This document shows, piece after piece, positions 23,962-32,693 of a stretch of 64,000 nucleotides of DNA. How positions within the stretch are numbered: position 1 is the first letter of the stretch; every line of letters starts with the position of its first letter. The notes under the pieces were generated by a model. That model was not told the DNA's origin. It searched no databases and saw only the letters and a list, made by a program, of their open reading frames with translations. The position numbers and the translations under genes were made by a program. The stretch comes from Methylotenera sp. (lineage in GTDB: Bacteria; Pseudomonadota; Gammaproteobacteria; Burkholderiales; Methylophilaceae): NCBI GenBank assembly GCA_013141075.1, contig JABFRQ010000005.1, forward strand, positions 310,001 through 374,000, in the 5' to 3' direction.

Positions 23962-25572
23962 ATGAAATTTTTGTCCACTTATTTGCATCGTGTGTTCGCG
24001 CCCACTTCAATACGCAACAAATTATTTGTCATGGTGATCATGTTTCTTGTTGTAGCGATGGCGCTTGTTTATATCAGTAACGCTGTGCTCACGGCAAGTA
24101 GTGAGTTGGCGCGCGCGCGCGCGCACTTGCAAATACTGGCAGATGTGACTAGTCACAACCTTGAAGCTGCTTTATTGTTTGATGATGAAAATGGCGCAAG
24201 TGAGACTCTGGACAGCTTAAGGGAAAATCCAAATATTATTAAAGCGGAAGTTAGAAATTCGCGCAATAAGGTCGTGGTTGAGTTTTATCAAGCTGAGCCC
24301 AGCAATACTTTAAGCGGCGTAATCCAAAAATTACCAGTATCACAAACGCTAACGCTAAGCCGCAATGTAGAGATTAACAGCAAACGATTAGGCATATTAA
24401 CTGTTCAAGCAAGCTTAAAAGAGGTATGGCTACTACTTTTAACGCAAATGGCACAGTTAGCCGCCATTATGGTCAGCGTATTATTGCTGGGTGCGTTTTT
24501 TATTAAACGCGCTTCTAAGCTGATAGTAGAACCTATCGACAAAGTAGCTTTTATTGCAAAAGAAATTACCAGCGGCGGCAATTATGCCCTGCGGGTGCCT
24601 ACTGGCGCGGCAGATGAAGTGGGCGAAATGGCAGGTGCGCTCAACATGATGCTTTCAGAAATTGAGCAGCGCGATCAAGAATTACGTATTGCCGCGGTAG
24701 CGTTTGAATCGCAAGAAGGCATGCTAGTGACTGATGCCAATGAGGTGATTTTGCGCGTGAATAACGCATTTACTGAAATGACAGGTTATAGCGCTGAAGA
24801 GGTGATTGGTCAAACGCCACGCATATTGCAATACGGCCTGCAAGACGCAGCATTTTTTGCAGATGTGCGGGCTAGAATTCAAGAATCAGGCGCATGGCAG
24901 GGGGAGGTACAAAGCCGCAAAAAAAATGGTGAGGTGTACACCGAATGGCTCAGTATTACTGCGGTGATTTCAAAAGCTGGCATTCTTACACATTTTGTAG
25001 CGACTATGGTCGATATTACCGAACGTAAAGCGACAGAAGAAAAAATCACGCAACTGGCTTTTTATGACTCGCTCACATTGCTACCTAATCGCCGTTTATT
25101 ATTAGAGCGCTTGTCACAGCGCTTGATTTCAGGCAGCCGCAATACGCGCCATGGCGCATTAATGTTTATTGATTTAGATAAATTTAAAGTACTCAACGAC
25201 ACGCTTGGGCACCACATTGGCGACCTTCTGCTTCAGCAGGTTGGGCAGAGGCTGCTTAATAGCGTTCGTGAGGCTGATACTGTAGCTCGCCTTGGTGGAG
25301 ATGAATTTGTAGTATTGCTTAATGATTTAAGCGCAGATGCGGCTGAGGCATTGGTGCAAGCAAAAGCCTTGGGAACCGCAGTATTATTAACACTCAACCA
25401 AACATACCAGCTTGCGCATTTTGAGCATCAAGGTACTGGCAGTATAGGCATGACAATCTTCAGTGGTGACCAATTAACCGCAGATGAAATCATGCAGCGC
25501 GCTGATGTGGCCATGTATCGGGCAAAACGCGCAGGACGCAATAATTTACATATAGCCGAGCAAGCATTGTAA
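23962..25572 (+). CDS. CHASE8-HAMP-PAS-GGDEF diguanylate cyclase
   Basis: A 536-residue inner-membrane c-di-GMP synthase. Two membrane helices (about residues 21-46 and 153-178) bracket a periplasmic CHASE8 domain (ILADVTSHNLEAALLFDDENGA..., IIKAEVRNSRNKVVVEF), followed by HAMP (about 178-235), PAS (about 245-365, NEVILRVNNAFTEMTGYSAEEVIGQTP) and GGDEF (about 370-535). The active site GGDEF lies at 445-449, with an RxxD product-inhibition site at 436-439, five residues upstream. The catalytic site is therefore intact. The CHASE8 N-terminus and the YfiR gene next to it match the YfiN arrangement, with a PAS domain inserted. A (GC)8 tract lies in codons 50-54. The gap to YfiR is 20 bp. Confidence 0.92.
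   Translation: MKFLSTYLHRVFAPTSIRNKLFVMVIMFLVVAMALVYISNAVLTASSELARARAHLQILADVTSHNLEAALLFDDENGASETLDSLRENPNIIKAEVRNSRNKVVVEFYQAEPSNTLSGVIQKLPVSQTLTLSRNVEINSKRLGILTVQASLKEVWLLLLTQMAQLAAIMVSVLLLGAFFIKRASKLIVEPIDKVAFIAKEITSGGNYALRVPTGAADEVGEMAGALNMMLSEIEQRDQELRIAAVAFESQEGMLVTDANEVILRVNNAFTEMTGYSAEEVIGQTPRILQYGLQDAAFFADVRARIQESGAWQGEVQSRKKNGEVYTEWLSITAVISKAGILTHFVATMVDITERKATEEKITQLAFYDSLTLLPNRRLLLERLSQRLISGSRNTRHGALMFIDLDKFKVLNDTLGHHIGDLLLQQVGQRLLNSVREADTVARLGGDEFVVLLNDLSADAAEALVQAKALGTAVLLTLNQTYQLAHFEHQGTGSIGMTIFSGDQLTADEIMQRADVAMYRAKRAGRNNLHIAEQAL
24109..24124 (+). repeat. (GC)8 dinucleotide tract inside the cyclase gene
   Basis: Eight GC repeats encode part of LARARAH just after the first membrane helix. 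It is the longest simple dinucleotide tract seen in the window and could slip. Confidence 0.9.
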
Positions 25573-25667
25573 ATATCCCTAGCGATTAACACACATAAAC
25601 ACTTGCTGAGCACGTAAAAAGAGCGTACTTTAGCTGCTACAAACTTGTATTAACTATGGAGTTAGCC

Positions 25668-25880
25668 ATGGATAATAAATACGGACTTGGCAGCACAAAA
25701 GTAGCCACTGAACACCACGAAACACACCATAAAGCACCGCACGCTACTCATTGTAAATTTTGTGGCAGTGCAAATTTGGTGCTTAGCCCGACCATGCATG
25801 ATCACCGTTGTGCAGATTGCGGCGAGTGGCAAACTGATATTCCGCAAGGCTATTCCACAGGTAGAAGCAGTGATTTTTAG
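25668..25880 (+). CDS. Small zinc-ribbon-like protein (70 aa)
   Basis: A 70-residue protein with a His-rich N-terminus (ATEHHETHHKAPHATH) and two CxxC pairs, CKFCGSANLVL and CADCGEW, which form a zinc-ribbon-like module. No family is recognised. ATG 25668 has GGAG seven bases upstream; an in-frame ATG at 25656 overlaps that site. It stands between the diguanylate cyclase and gnd, with no clear operon partner. Confidence 0.7.
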   Translation: MDNKYGLGSTKVATEHHETHHKAPHATHCKFCGSANLVLSPTMHDHRCADCGEWQTDIPQGYSTGRSSDF

Positions 25881-25930
25881 CTAATTTTGTAAATTTTAAA
25901 TAAATTCTAAAAATAAGTTTAAAAATCCTC

Positions 25931-25968
25931 AAACTTTTAACAAAACACACCGTTAAAAGTTTTATAAT
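25931..25968 (+). promoter_or_regulatory. gnd promoter with 11-bp operator-like palindrome
   Basis: AAACTTTTAAC (25931-25941) and GTTAAAAGTTT (25952-25962) are perfect inverted repeats with a 10-base spacer, running directly into a consensus -10 box TATAAT (25963-25968). The palindrome fills the -35 to -10 interval, so a regulator bound there would block polymerase. A 3'-end role for the upstream gene is less likely because the stem is AT-rich. Confidence 0.5.
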
Positions 25969-26017
25969 CTTGCCTACCAAAACACCCTTTCCATTAAAAC
26001 TCCAAAAGAGAAGATAA

Positions 26018-27529
26018 ATGAATCCAAAAAATGCTGATATTGGCCTAGTTGGCCTAGCTGTTATGGGGCAAAATTTAGCCCTCAATATTGCCGATCATGG
26101 CTACACCATTGCGGTTTACAATCGCGATTCAAAAAAAATGGTGAACTTTATTGAAGAATGTAAAAAAAATGAACCCTCAGCAGAGCGCGTTGTTGGCCAT
26201 GCTGATTTAGCTTCATTTGTATTAAGCATCAAGCGCCCACGCAAAATTATTTTGCTAGTTAAAGCGGGTAGCGCGACAGATGTAACAATTAACGCTTTAT
26301 TGCCATATTTAGAGCAAGGCGACATTATTATTGACGGCGGTAACTCGTTGTGGACAGACACAATTCGCCGCGAAAAAGAATTAGCAGTAAAAGGTATTGA
26401 TTTCATCGGCTCTGGCGTCTCAGGTGGTGAAACTGGCGCACGCTTCGGCCCAAGCTTAATGCCATCAGGCACACGCAAAGCATGGGCAAGCTTAGAGCCA
26501 ATCTGGCGTGACATTGCCGCTAAAGTAGATGCTGTTACTGGCGAACCTATGGAAGGCGGTAAACCTGGCAAACCAGTGGTTGGCGGCTTCTCATGTGCAG
26601 AATACATTGGCCCAGACGGTGCGGGTCACTACGTAAAAATGGTGCACAACGGTATTGAATACATTGATATGCAATTGATTTGCGAAGCTTATTGGCTCAT
26701 GAAAAACTTGCTTGGCATGCCAGCAGATGAAATTGGTAAAGTATTTGAGGATTGGAATAAAGGCGAATTATCAAGCTTCTTAATTGAAATTACCGCTGAT
26801 ATTCTGCAACAAAAAGACCCAATGACCAAAGGTTTCTTGGTTGACCAAATTTTAGATACCGCTGGCCAAAAAGGCACGGGTCAATGGACTGCCGCGAATG
26901 CACTTGAACTTGGCGCGCCAGCTAACGCCATTGCCGCAGCTGTTTATGCACGCGCACTATCAAGCTTAAAAGAAGAGCGTGTAGAAGCGAGCAAAATCTT
27001 AAAAGGCCCAGTACTAGTAAAAGAAACAGACAAAAAAGCGATTATCGACGCGATTAAAAACGCACTTTATTGCTCAAAAATCTGTGCTTACGCACAAGGC
27101 TTTCAACTCATTGATAAAGCGCAAGTGGCTTACAATTGGAAGCTTAACTTTGGCGAAATTGCACAAATCTGGCGCGGTGGCTGTATTATTCGCGCACGTT
27201 TCTTGCAAAAAATCACTGATGCTTACGCACTTAACTCACGTTTAAAAAACTTGATGTTAGACCCGTACTTCACCAACTCATTAAACGAAAGCCAAGCAGG
27301 CTGGCGTAAAGTGATTGCCTTGGCAGTTACAAATGGCATTCCAGCACAAGGTTTCAGCGCCGCATTAGCCTATTACGATGGCTACCGCAGCGCAGATTTA
27401 CCAGCAAACTTGCTACAAGGTCAACGCGACTTCTTTGGCGCACACACCTATGAGCGTAAAGATCAACCACGTGGTCAGTTCTACCACTTGGATTGGCCAG
27501 AAGCAGGTCGTCCACAGTTAGAAATTTAA
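26018..27529 (+). CDS. gnd: 6-phosphogluconate dehydrogenase, decarboxylating
   Basis: This 503-residue enzyme oxidises 6-phosphogluconate to ribulose 5-phosphate and CO2 with NAD(P)+. The N-terminal dinucleotide fold ([20 protein letters not shown]) with VYNRDSKK, the substrate motif IIDGGNSLW, and the [35 protein letters not shown] and [14 protein letters not shown] signatures are present, and it ends in the expected FHLDW-type stretch ([11 protein letters not shown]). In methylotrophs this is a key step of the oxidative ribulose monophosphate cycle; that role is inferred. AAGAGAAG lies upstream of the ATG. A strong terminator follows. Confidence 0.97.
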   Translation: MNPKNADIGLVGLAVMGQNLALNIADHGYTIAVYNRDSKKMVNFIEECKKNEPSAERVVGHADLASFVLSIKRPRKIILLVKAGSATDVTINALLPYLEQGDIIIDGGNSLWTDTIRREKELAVKGIDFIGSGVSGGETGARFGPSLMPSGTRKAWASLEPIWRDIAAKVDAVTGEPMEGGKPGKPVVGGFSCAEYIGPDGAGHYVKMVHNGIEYIDMQLICEAYWLMKNLLGMPADEIGKVFEDWNKGELSSFLIEITADILQQKDPMTKGFLVDQILDTAGQKGTGQWTAANALELGAPANAIAAAVYARALSSLKEERVEASKILKGPVLVKETDKKAIIDAIKNALYCSKICAYAQGFQLIDKAQVAYNWKLNFGEIAQIWRGGCIIRARFLQKITDAYALNSRLKNLMLDPYFTNSLNESQAGWRKVIALAVTNGIPAQGFSAALAYYDGYRSADLPANLLQGQRDFFGAHTYERKDQPRGQFYHLDWPEAGRPQLEI

Positions 27530-27550
27530 TTTAAGACTGTGTTTAAAAAT

Positions 27551-27578
27551 AAAAAAGCCCGAGAAATCGGGCTTTTTT
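27551..27578 (+). terminator. Rho-independent terminator of gnd
   Basis: AAAAAAGCCCGA - gaaa - TCGGGCTTTTTT, a perfect 12-bp stem 21 bp past the gnd stop. Confidence 0.95.
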
Positions 27579-27611
27579 ATTGTACGAAACATACAGTTTA
27601 AAGCTAAAAGA

Positions 27612-27654
27612 CACTGCTCTGCGAGCCAATATCCATGCGCCTCGCAGGGCAGTG
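27612..27654 (+). repeat. Family A hairpin repeat, copy 4 (forward)
   Basis: CACTGCTCTGCGAG (27612-27625) pairs with CTCGCAGGGCAGTG (27641-27654), then ATTTTT. Core CCAATATCCATGCG. It lies between convergent gnd and terC-like, past gnd's own terminator. Confidence 0.85.
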
Positions 27655-27675
27655 ATTTTTAAGATTTTACAGCTG

Positions 27676-28635
27676 CTAAGGCACGTGACGAGTGTTCTTT
27701 AGGCTGAGCAAAATGCTAATTCCAAGTACGGCAATGACCACGGCAAGCGATACTGCCACTGGTATTTTAAACCATTCCACAATAAGCATTTTTGTACCTA
27801 CAAACATGAGTACTATGGCTAAGCCATATTTGAGTAGATGAAATCTATCGGCCATATCTGCAAGTAAAAAGTACAGCGCGCGCAAACCTAGAATGGCGAA
27901 GATGTTTGAGGTAAACACAATGAATGGGTCGCTGGTGATGGCGAAAATGGCTGGAATGCTGTCCATGGCAAAAATCACGTCTGAAAATTCAACAAGTACT
28001 AATACTAAGAACATAGGCGTAAACCAGCGCACGCCGTTTTTAGTGACCCAAAACTTGTCGCCATGATAAGTATCGGTAATTCGCATGTGCTTTTTTAGCC
28101 ATTTTAACAGTGGGTTTTTTGCTAAATTTGGTTCTTTATCTGCAAAAATAAACATTTTTATGCCCGTAATGAGTAAAAATGCACCAAATACATAGAGCAC
28201 CCAATGAAACTCGGCAATGAGCCATGCGCCTAGCAATATCATTAAGGCTCTGAGTATAATTGCCCCTAGCACGCCGTAAACCAGCACACGTTTTTGATAT
28301 TCCATTGGCACGGCAAAGTAGGTAAACAGCATGACGAATACAAAAATATTGTCCATGGCTAGGGTTTTTTCTAGCAGATAACCTGTGAGATATTCCATCA
28401 CTTTGGCATTGGCCATTTCGCGGCCTGCGGTGTGGTCTAGCCAAGCCCACAATGTGCCGCCAAACGCTAAGGCTAATGTAAACCAAATAAGCGACCAGGC
28501 GAGCGCTTCTTTAGCGCTGACTTTATGCGCCCCTTTGCGACCTAATGCGAACATGTCTATAGCCAGCATGGCAATCACAAATAAGCCAAAACCTGACCAC
28601 ATCCACCAAGTGCCAATTGTTTGCATTTCACCCAT
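27676..28635 (-). CDS. TerC/Alx-family membrane protein
   Basis: A 319-residue inner-membrane protein with about nine helices of the TerC family (YLTGYLLEKTLAMDNIFVFVMLF with the conserved EK..DNIFV, and LVLVEFSDVIFAMDSIPAIFAIT). TerC/Alx members are linked to metal-ion homeostasis, notably manganese export coupled to secreted metalloproteins; exact function here is unknown. It is the last gene of a run of membrane-protein genes (htpX, yqhA-like, AI-2E, terC). The start follows a 34-bp gap; no yybP-ykoY riboswitch is seen. Confidence 0.9.
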   Translation of the reverse strand: MGEMQTIGTWWMWSGFGLFVIAMLAIDMFALGRKGAHKVSAKEALAWSLIWFTLALAFGGTLWAWLDHTAGREMANAKVMEYLTGYLLEKTLAMDNIFVFVMLFTYFAVPMEYQKRVLVYGVLGAIILRALMILLGAWLIAEFHWVLYVFGAFLLITGIKMFIFADKEPNLAKNPLLKWLKKHMRITDTYHGDKFWVTKNGVRWFTPMFLVLVLVEFSDVIFAMDSIPAIFAITSDPFIVFTSNIFAILGLRALYFLLADMADRFHLLKYGLAIVLMFVGTKMLIVEWFKIPVAVSLAVVIAVLGISILLSLKNTRHVP

Positions 28636-28669
28636 TTTATTTATCTCTCTAGATTCATTTTGTTGGTTA

Positions 28670-29734
28670 TTAATTTACGATAATTTCTTCATCCAAATGC
28701 GCGGTCCATTTACGCCAAACTGCCCACACAACCGAAAGCACGATTGGCCCAATAAATAGCCCAACCAAGCCAAAAGCAAGTAATCCACCAAGTACGCCAA
28801 ATAGCACTAATAGAAACGGTATTGGGCTAATGCTGCTTATAAATAATGGCCTAAGCACATTATCTAGCTGGCTAACAATCGCCGCGCCCCAAATCCATAC
28901 GCCAATCGCCGCGCCCGTTTCACCTTGCAACAACAGCAATAGCCCAGCTGAACCCCAGGCTAAAGGTGTGCCAAATGGAATGAGCGCTAATATCATGGTC
29001 AGTACACCAAACATAACGGGTGATGATAAGCCAGCTACCCAGTAACCAAGCCCAGCCACTACGCCCTGCACCAAAGCGGTGAGTAATATGCCATACACCA
29101 CCGCGCGGGTAGTGGTGCCTGCGGCGTGTAAATAGTCATGAATATGGGCGCCTATAAATCGCTCTAATACATGACGCAGTTCGCGCATAATGCGTGTGCC
29201 GTCACGAAAGAAGAAAAATAAAATCACCACCACAAATATCATTTTTGCAAAGCTTTTGCCTAAGCCACCCGCTAACGTACTTAAGTCTGCTGTGTGCGCG
29301 GCTAGCCAAGCTTTAATCACAGATGAGGCTCCTTGCGGATTAGCTATCAAACTCGCTTGCTGATGGATCAGCCAATCGCCTAGCCAAGGGATTTTGCGTA
29401 ATGTATCTGGCACGGGTGGCGGATTAGCCAAAAATGCCTGAAGCGCAGGGTACAAATGAACAAGTTCTTGCTGCGCCAGCCAAATTAACCAAATTAACGG
29501 TAAAAATAGCGTTAGCGCTAATAAGGCGGTGGCTAAGCAAGCGGCGATCGTATCTTTATTATTACACCAGCGCCGAATTCGCTCTGCCACTGGCCAAGTG
29601 GCATAAGCTAAAACTCCCGCCCAAGCGATTGGCGCAAGAAATGGTGCAACAACCATAAATGCAAGTACTACTAAGCCGCCCAGCGCTAGCCAAGGTACGA
29701 TTCGGCGACTAAATGAGGTGTTGATATTTAACAC
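28670..29734 (-). CDS. AI-2E family transporter (PerM-like)
   Basis: A 354-residue multipass inner-membrane protein of the AI-2E transporter (UPF0118/PerM) family. Typical features are the N-terminal twin helices (RIVPWLALGGLVVLAFMVVAPFLAPIAWAGVLAYATWP), the central KMIFVVVILFFFFRDG and the C-terminal ...YWVAGLSSPVMFGVLTMILALIPFGTPLAWG and FLLVLFGVLGGLLAFGLVGLFIGPIVLSV. Actual substrates of family members vary and are often unknown. It starts 15 bp after the yqhA-like gene and ends 34 bp before terC, so the genes are co-transcribed. Confidence 0.9.
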   Translation of the reverse strand: MLNINTSFSRRIVPWLALGGLVVLAFMVVAPFLAPIAWAGVLAYATWPVAERIRRWCNNKDTIAACLATALLALTLFLPLIWLIWLAQQELVHLYPALQAFLANPPPVPDTLRKIPWLGDWLIHQQASLIANPQGASSVIKAWLAAHTADLSTLAGGLGKSFAKMIFVVVILFFFFRDGTRIMRELRHVLERFIGAHIHDYLHAAGTTTRAVVYGILLTALVQGVVAGLGYWVAGLSSPVMFGVLTMILALIPFGTPLAWGSAGLLLLLQGETGAAIGVWIWGAAIVSQLDNVLRPLFISSISPIPFLLVLFGVLGGLLAFGLVGLFIGPIVLSVVWAVWRKWTAHLDEEIIVN

Positions 29735-29749
29735 TAGCTGAGACTCTGT

Positions 29750-30286
29750 TTATTTTTTGGCGCCATGGTTGCCGCCAGCAATTCTGTCCATGAGCGCAAA
29801 CATTACGCCAGAAAACACTAGCGTTAAGTGAATGCCCACCAACCAAGCAAGCTGATAATTACCATTTGGCTCTGCTAATACTTCTTTTACGTTGATAAAG
29901 TATTTAAGCAATTCAATACCTGAAATCGCTACGATAGAACCAATGAGCTTTAATTTTAAGTCAGAAAACCCAACATGCCCCATCCACTCAGGGCGGTCTT
30001 CGTTGTCGCCAGTATCAATTTTAGAAACAAAATTTTCATAGCCAGCAAAAATGATAATAAGCAGCAAATTTGCGACCAGCGTAATATCAACCAAGGTCAA
30101 AATTCCCAGTAATGCTGCGCCGCCATCACCACCAAATACGGTGGGAATCAGCGCGAAAAACGCTTTGCCAAACTTCACTAATAACAAGGCAATGCCCGCA
30201 ATTAAGCCTATGTAAAAAGGCACTAATAGCCAGCGACTTCCAAACATAAAGTGTTCTAAGAACAACTCAACACGTTTCATTTTCAT
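29750..30286 (-). CDS. YqhA/UPF0114 family membrane protein
   Basis: A 178-residue inner-membrane protein of the YqhA (UPF0114, TIGR00645) family, with MKRVELFLEHFMFGSRWLLVPFYIGLIAGIALL at the start, LTLVDITLVANLLLIIIFAGYENFVSKID and GFSDLKLKLIGSIVAISGIELLKYFINV. About four helices are visible. The function is unknown. It sits 18 bp after htpX and 15 bp before the AI-2E gene on the same strand. Confidence 0.9.
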   Translation of the reverse strand: MKMKRVELFLEHFMFGSRWLLVPFYIGLIAGIALLLVKFGKAFFALIPTVFGGDGGAALLGILTLVDITLVANLLLIIIFAGYENFVSKIDTGDNEDRPEWMGHVGFSDLKLKLIGSIVAISGIELLKYFINVKEVLAEPNGNYQLAWLVGIHLTLVFSGVMFALMDRIAGGNHGAKK

Positions 30287-30304
30287 TTTTTTTAATCTCT
30301 ATTC

Positions 30305-31183
30305 TTATGCGTTAGTGCGCAAGGCAGCAATACGTTCAGATAAGTCTGGATGGCTTGAAAACAGACGTTTAAATCCACCTGCACCACCGCCAGAAATGCC
30401 AGAAGCCACCATTTGTTTAGGTAATGATGAAGGCTCATGTTCAGCTTGTAGGCGTTCTAAAGCAGCAATCATTTTCTTGCTACTAGATAATTTAGCCGCG
30501 CCTGCATCTGCCCTAAATTCGCGTTGACGTGAAAACCACATGACAATAATCGAAGCTAACACACCTAAAACCAATTCGGCGACAATCATCGTGACAAAGA
30601 ACGCAGGGCCTGTGCCTTTTTCAGTTTTAAAGATAATTTTATCGACCGCGTAGCCAATCACGCGTGACAGGAACATGACAAAGGTATTCACCACACCTTG
30701 AATAAGTGTGAGTGTGACCATGTCGCCATTCGATATGTGTGAAACCTCGTGTGCCAGCACTGCTTCGGCTTCATCTTTGCTCATTTTATTCAGTAAGCCA
30801 GTTGATACCGCTACCAGTGAGCTATTTTTGGTCATGCCCGTTGCAAAGGCATTCACTTCGGGAGAATCGAATACTGCAACTTCAGGCATTTTAATGCCAA
30901 CCATATCGGCCTGCGCGCGTACTGTTTTAAGCAGCCAGATTTCTGTTGGCGTTTTAGCCTCCTCAATCACCACCGCGCCAGACATGCGTTTGGCTGACCA
31001 TTTAGACATCGCCAGAGAAATAAACGAACCGCCAAAGCCCATGACTGCGGCAAAGGCCAGCAAGTTGCTTAAATCTAGTCCGTTAGCATTTAAGTAAGGT
31101 TCTACGCCAAGGATGCGCATAGTGATAGACAACACCAGCATGATGGCAAGGTTAGTGGCTAAAAAATAAACAATACGTTTCAT
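30305..31183 (-). CDS. htpX: Membrane metalloprotease HtpX
   Basis: HtpX is an M48B zinc protease in the inner membrane that degrades damaged membrane proteins alongside FtsH. The 292-residue protein has two N-terminal helices, the catalytic HEVSH at residues 145-149 (Glu146) followed by NGDM, a central membrane pair, and the [14 protein letters not shown] end. The start at 31183 has GGAG six bases upstream; an ATG at 31201 is less likely. It opens a run of four membrane-protein genes on this strand and follows the hpf-like gene by 84 bp. Confidence 0.95.
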   Translation of the reverse strand: MKRIVYFLATNLAIMLVLSITMRILGVEPYLNANGLDLSNLLAFAAVMGFGGSFISLAMSKWSAKRMSGAVVIEEAKTPTEIWLLKTVRAQADMVGIKMPEVAVFDSPEVNAFATGMTKNSSLVAVSTGLLNKMSKDEAEAVLAHEVSHISNGDMVTLTLIQGVVNTFVMFLSRVIGYAVDKIIFKTEKGTGPAFFVTMIVAELVLGVLASIIVMWFSRQREFRADAGAAKLSSSKKMIAALERLQAEHEPSSLPKQMVASGISGGGAGGFKRLFSSHPDLSERIAALRTNA

Positions 31184-31267
31184 TACAAACTCCATAAACA
31201 ATTAATAGGGAACAATTAAAATAAACCATGGCTAGCTCAGGGCAAAGTCGTAAAAATATAAATACTC

Positions 31268-31615
31268 TTATTCTTCTGCGGCTAGCGGAATAGGCGCAGA
31301 CTCATAGGTATGCTCTCTGAACTTTTCCAGTCTTCTACTCAGGGTGCGCGCGCAACGGTCACTTGCACGATCTATGGCAACATATAAATCTGCCTCGGTG
31401 TCTTCTATCACAATGTTGCGGTGTCCAGCCAACGCCATATTAATTTGGCATTTTTTATCTACGCCACCGCGTGGACCATTGATGTCCGCAAGGCTCAATT
31501 TTACGTACATGATATGCCCATCATTTCTATCAAGTGCAAACTGCATGCGACGTGTAGCGTAATTGCGAATGCCGTCGGTTAATGAAAATCCATTGGTTTG
31601 AATATCAAGTTGCAT
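31268..31615 (-). CDS. HPF/RaiA-family ribosome hibernation factor
   Basis: A 115-residue short-type ribosome-associated protein (S30AE fold), with the N-terminal strand MQLDIQTNGFSLTDGIRNYATRRMQFALDRN and C-terminal helix EADLYVAIDRASDRCARTLSRRLEKFREH. Family members bind the 30S decoding centre in stationary phase or stress. It differs from canonical HPF in sequence but keeps the length and the two-helix pattern. It is divergent from nhaR, with three direct repeats in the shared region. Confidence 0.8.
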   Translation of the reverse strand: MQLDIQTNGFSLTDGIRNYATRRMQFALDRNDGHIMYVKLSLADINGPRGGVDKKCQINMALAGHRNIVIEDTEADLYVAIDRASDRCARTLSRRLEKFREHTYESAPIPLAAEE

Positions 31616-31640
31616 CTTAAATCTCCTAAGTAAGCATTAA

Positions 31641-31710
31641 CGTAAAAACATAATAGGCGAATTAACACATCGTAAAAATAAAGATTATACTGATTGATAA
31701 TTCGTAAAAA
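31641..31710. promoter_or_regulatory. Three helically phased CGTAAAAA direct repeats between hpf and nhaR
   Basis: CGTAAAAA occurs at 31641, 31671 and 31703, that is 30 and 32 bp apart (about three helical turns each). This phasing is typical of LysR-type or other cooperative binding. NhaR is the obvious candidate; not proven. Confidence 0.4.
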
Positions 31711-31728
31711 ACTGATGGTTGATCGATT

Positions 31729-32625
31729 ATGTTGAATTACAAACAGCTAAATTACTTTTGGCAAGTGGCACGCGCTGGCAGTATTGCACGCGCTAGCGAG
31801 CAGCTTGACCTCACGCCACAGACTCTTAGCGGCCAAATTGGCCTGTTAGAAGCCTCTTTGGAAGCTAGTTTATTTCGCCGTGTTGGGCGCGGATTAGAGC
31901 TCACTGAAACGGGGCGTTTAGCTTTATCTTATGCTGATGAGATTTTTGAAATAGGCGCTGAAATGGAGCAGGCGCTCAGTGGTGGCACCGTGAAACAGGT
32001 GGCAACTTTTCGCGTGGGGATTGCTGATGTTATGCCGAAATCAATTGTCTACCGATTACTTGCGCCAGCGATGTCGCTTAATGAGCCGATAAAAATTATA
32101 TGCAGAGAAGATAAGTTGGAGAAGTTGCTTGGCGATTTGGCCATACATCGTTTAGATCTCGTACTATCAGACCGACCCATGCCTGCAGAAATGGACATTA
32201 AGGGTTTAAATCACAAGCTTGGTGAATGTGGGGTAAGCTTTTTTGCCACGCCTGCACTCGCTGAAAAATATGGCGCTAACTTTCCTGCAAGCCTTAATCA
32301 TGCGCCATTATTAGTGCCAAGTTTAGATACTGCCATGCGAGGTCGGCTCATGCGCTGGTTTGACTCACAACGCCTGCGGCCACAAATTGTAGGGGAGTTT
32401 GATGATAGTGCTTTGATGAAAGCCTTTGGCCAGGCAGGCATAGGTATTTTTACTGCACCATCAGTGATTGCAGATGAAATCGCTCAGCAATATGGCGTGG
32501 TTGTTTTAGGGCAGGTAGATGAAGTGCTGGATTTTTATTATGCAATTTCAGTAGAACGAAAATTTGACCATCCCGCCGTAATCGCCATTTGTGAAACGGC
32601 AAGTACAGCATTATTTGCAACTTAG
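31729..32625 (+). CDS. nhaR: LysR-family regulator, NhaR-like
   Basis: A 298-residue LysR-type regulator with the N-terminal winged helix (LNYKQLNYFWQVARAGSIARASEQLDLTPQTLSGQIGLLE), closely resembling NhaR, the sodium-responsive activator of Na+/H+ antiporter and pga genes. The effector domain begins about residue 95. It is divergent from the hpf-like gene and monocistronic, ending at a perfect family A terminator-like repeat. No antiporter gene lies in the window, so the Na+ role is carried over from the family. Confidence 0.85.
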   Translation: MLNYKQLNYFWQVARAGSIARASEQLDLTPQTLSGQIGLLEASLEASLFRRVGRGLELTETGRLALSYADEIFEIGAEMEQALSGGTVKQVATFRVGIADVMPKSIVYRLLAPAMSLNEPIKIICREDKLEKLLGDLAIHRLDLVLSDRPMPAEMDIKGLNHKLGECGVSFFATPALAEKYGANFPASLNHAPLLVPSLDTAMRGRLMRWFDSQRLRPQIVGEFDDSALMKAFGQAGIGIFTAPSVIADEIAQQYGVVVLGQVDEVLDFYYAISVERKFDHPAVIAICETASTALFAT

Positions 32626-32631
32626 TAGATA

Positions 32632-32686
32632 AAAAACACCTGCCCTGCGAGCCGCATGGATATTGGCTCGCAGGGCAGGTGTTTTT
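32632..32686. terminator. Bidirectional terminator that is a family A repeat (copy 5, reverse)
   Basis: Bases 32632-32653 (AAAAACACCTGCCCTGCGAG...) pair perfectly over 22 bp with 32665-32686, loop 11 (GCATGGATATT). Flanked by A- and T-tracts it can terminate in both directions, between nhaR and the convergent hydrolase. Confidence 0.9.
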
Positions 32687-32693
32687 AAATTAT

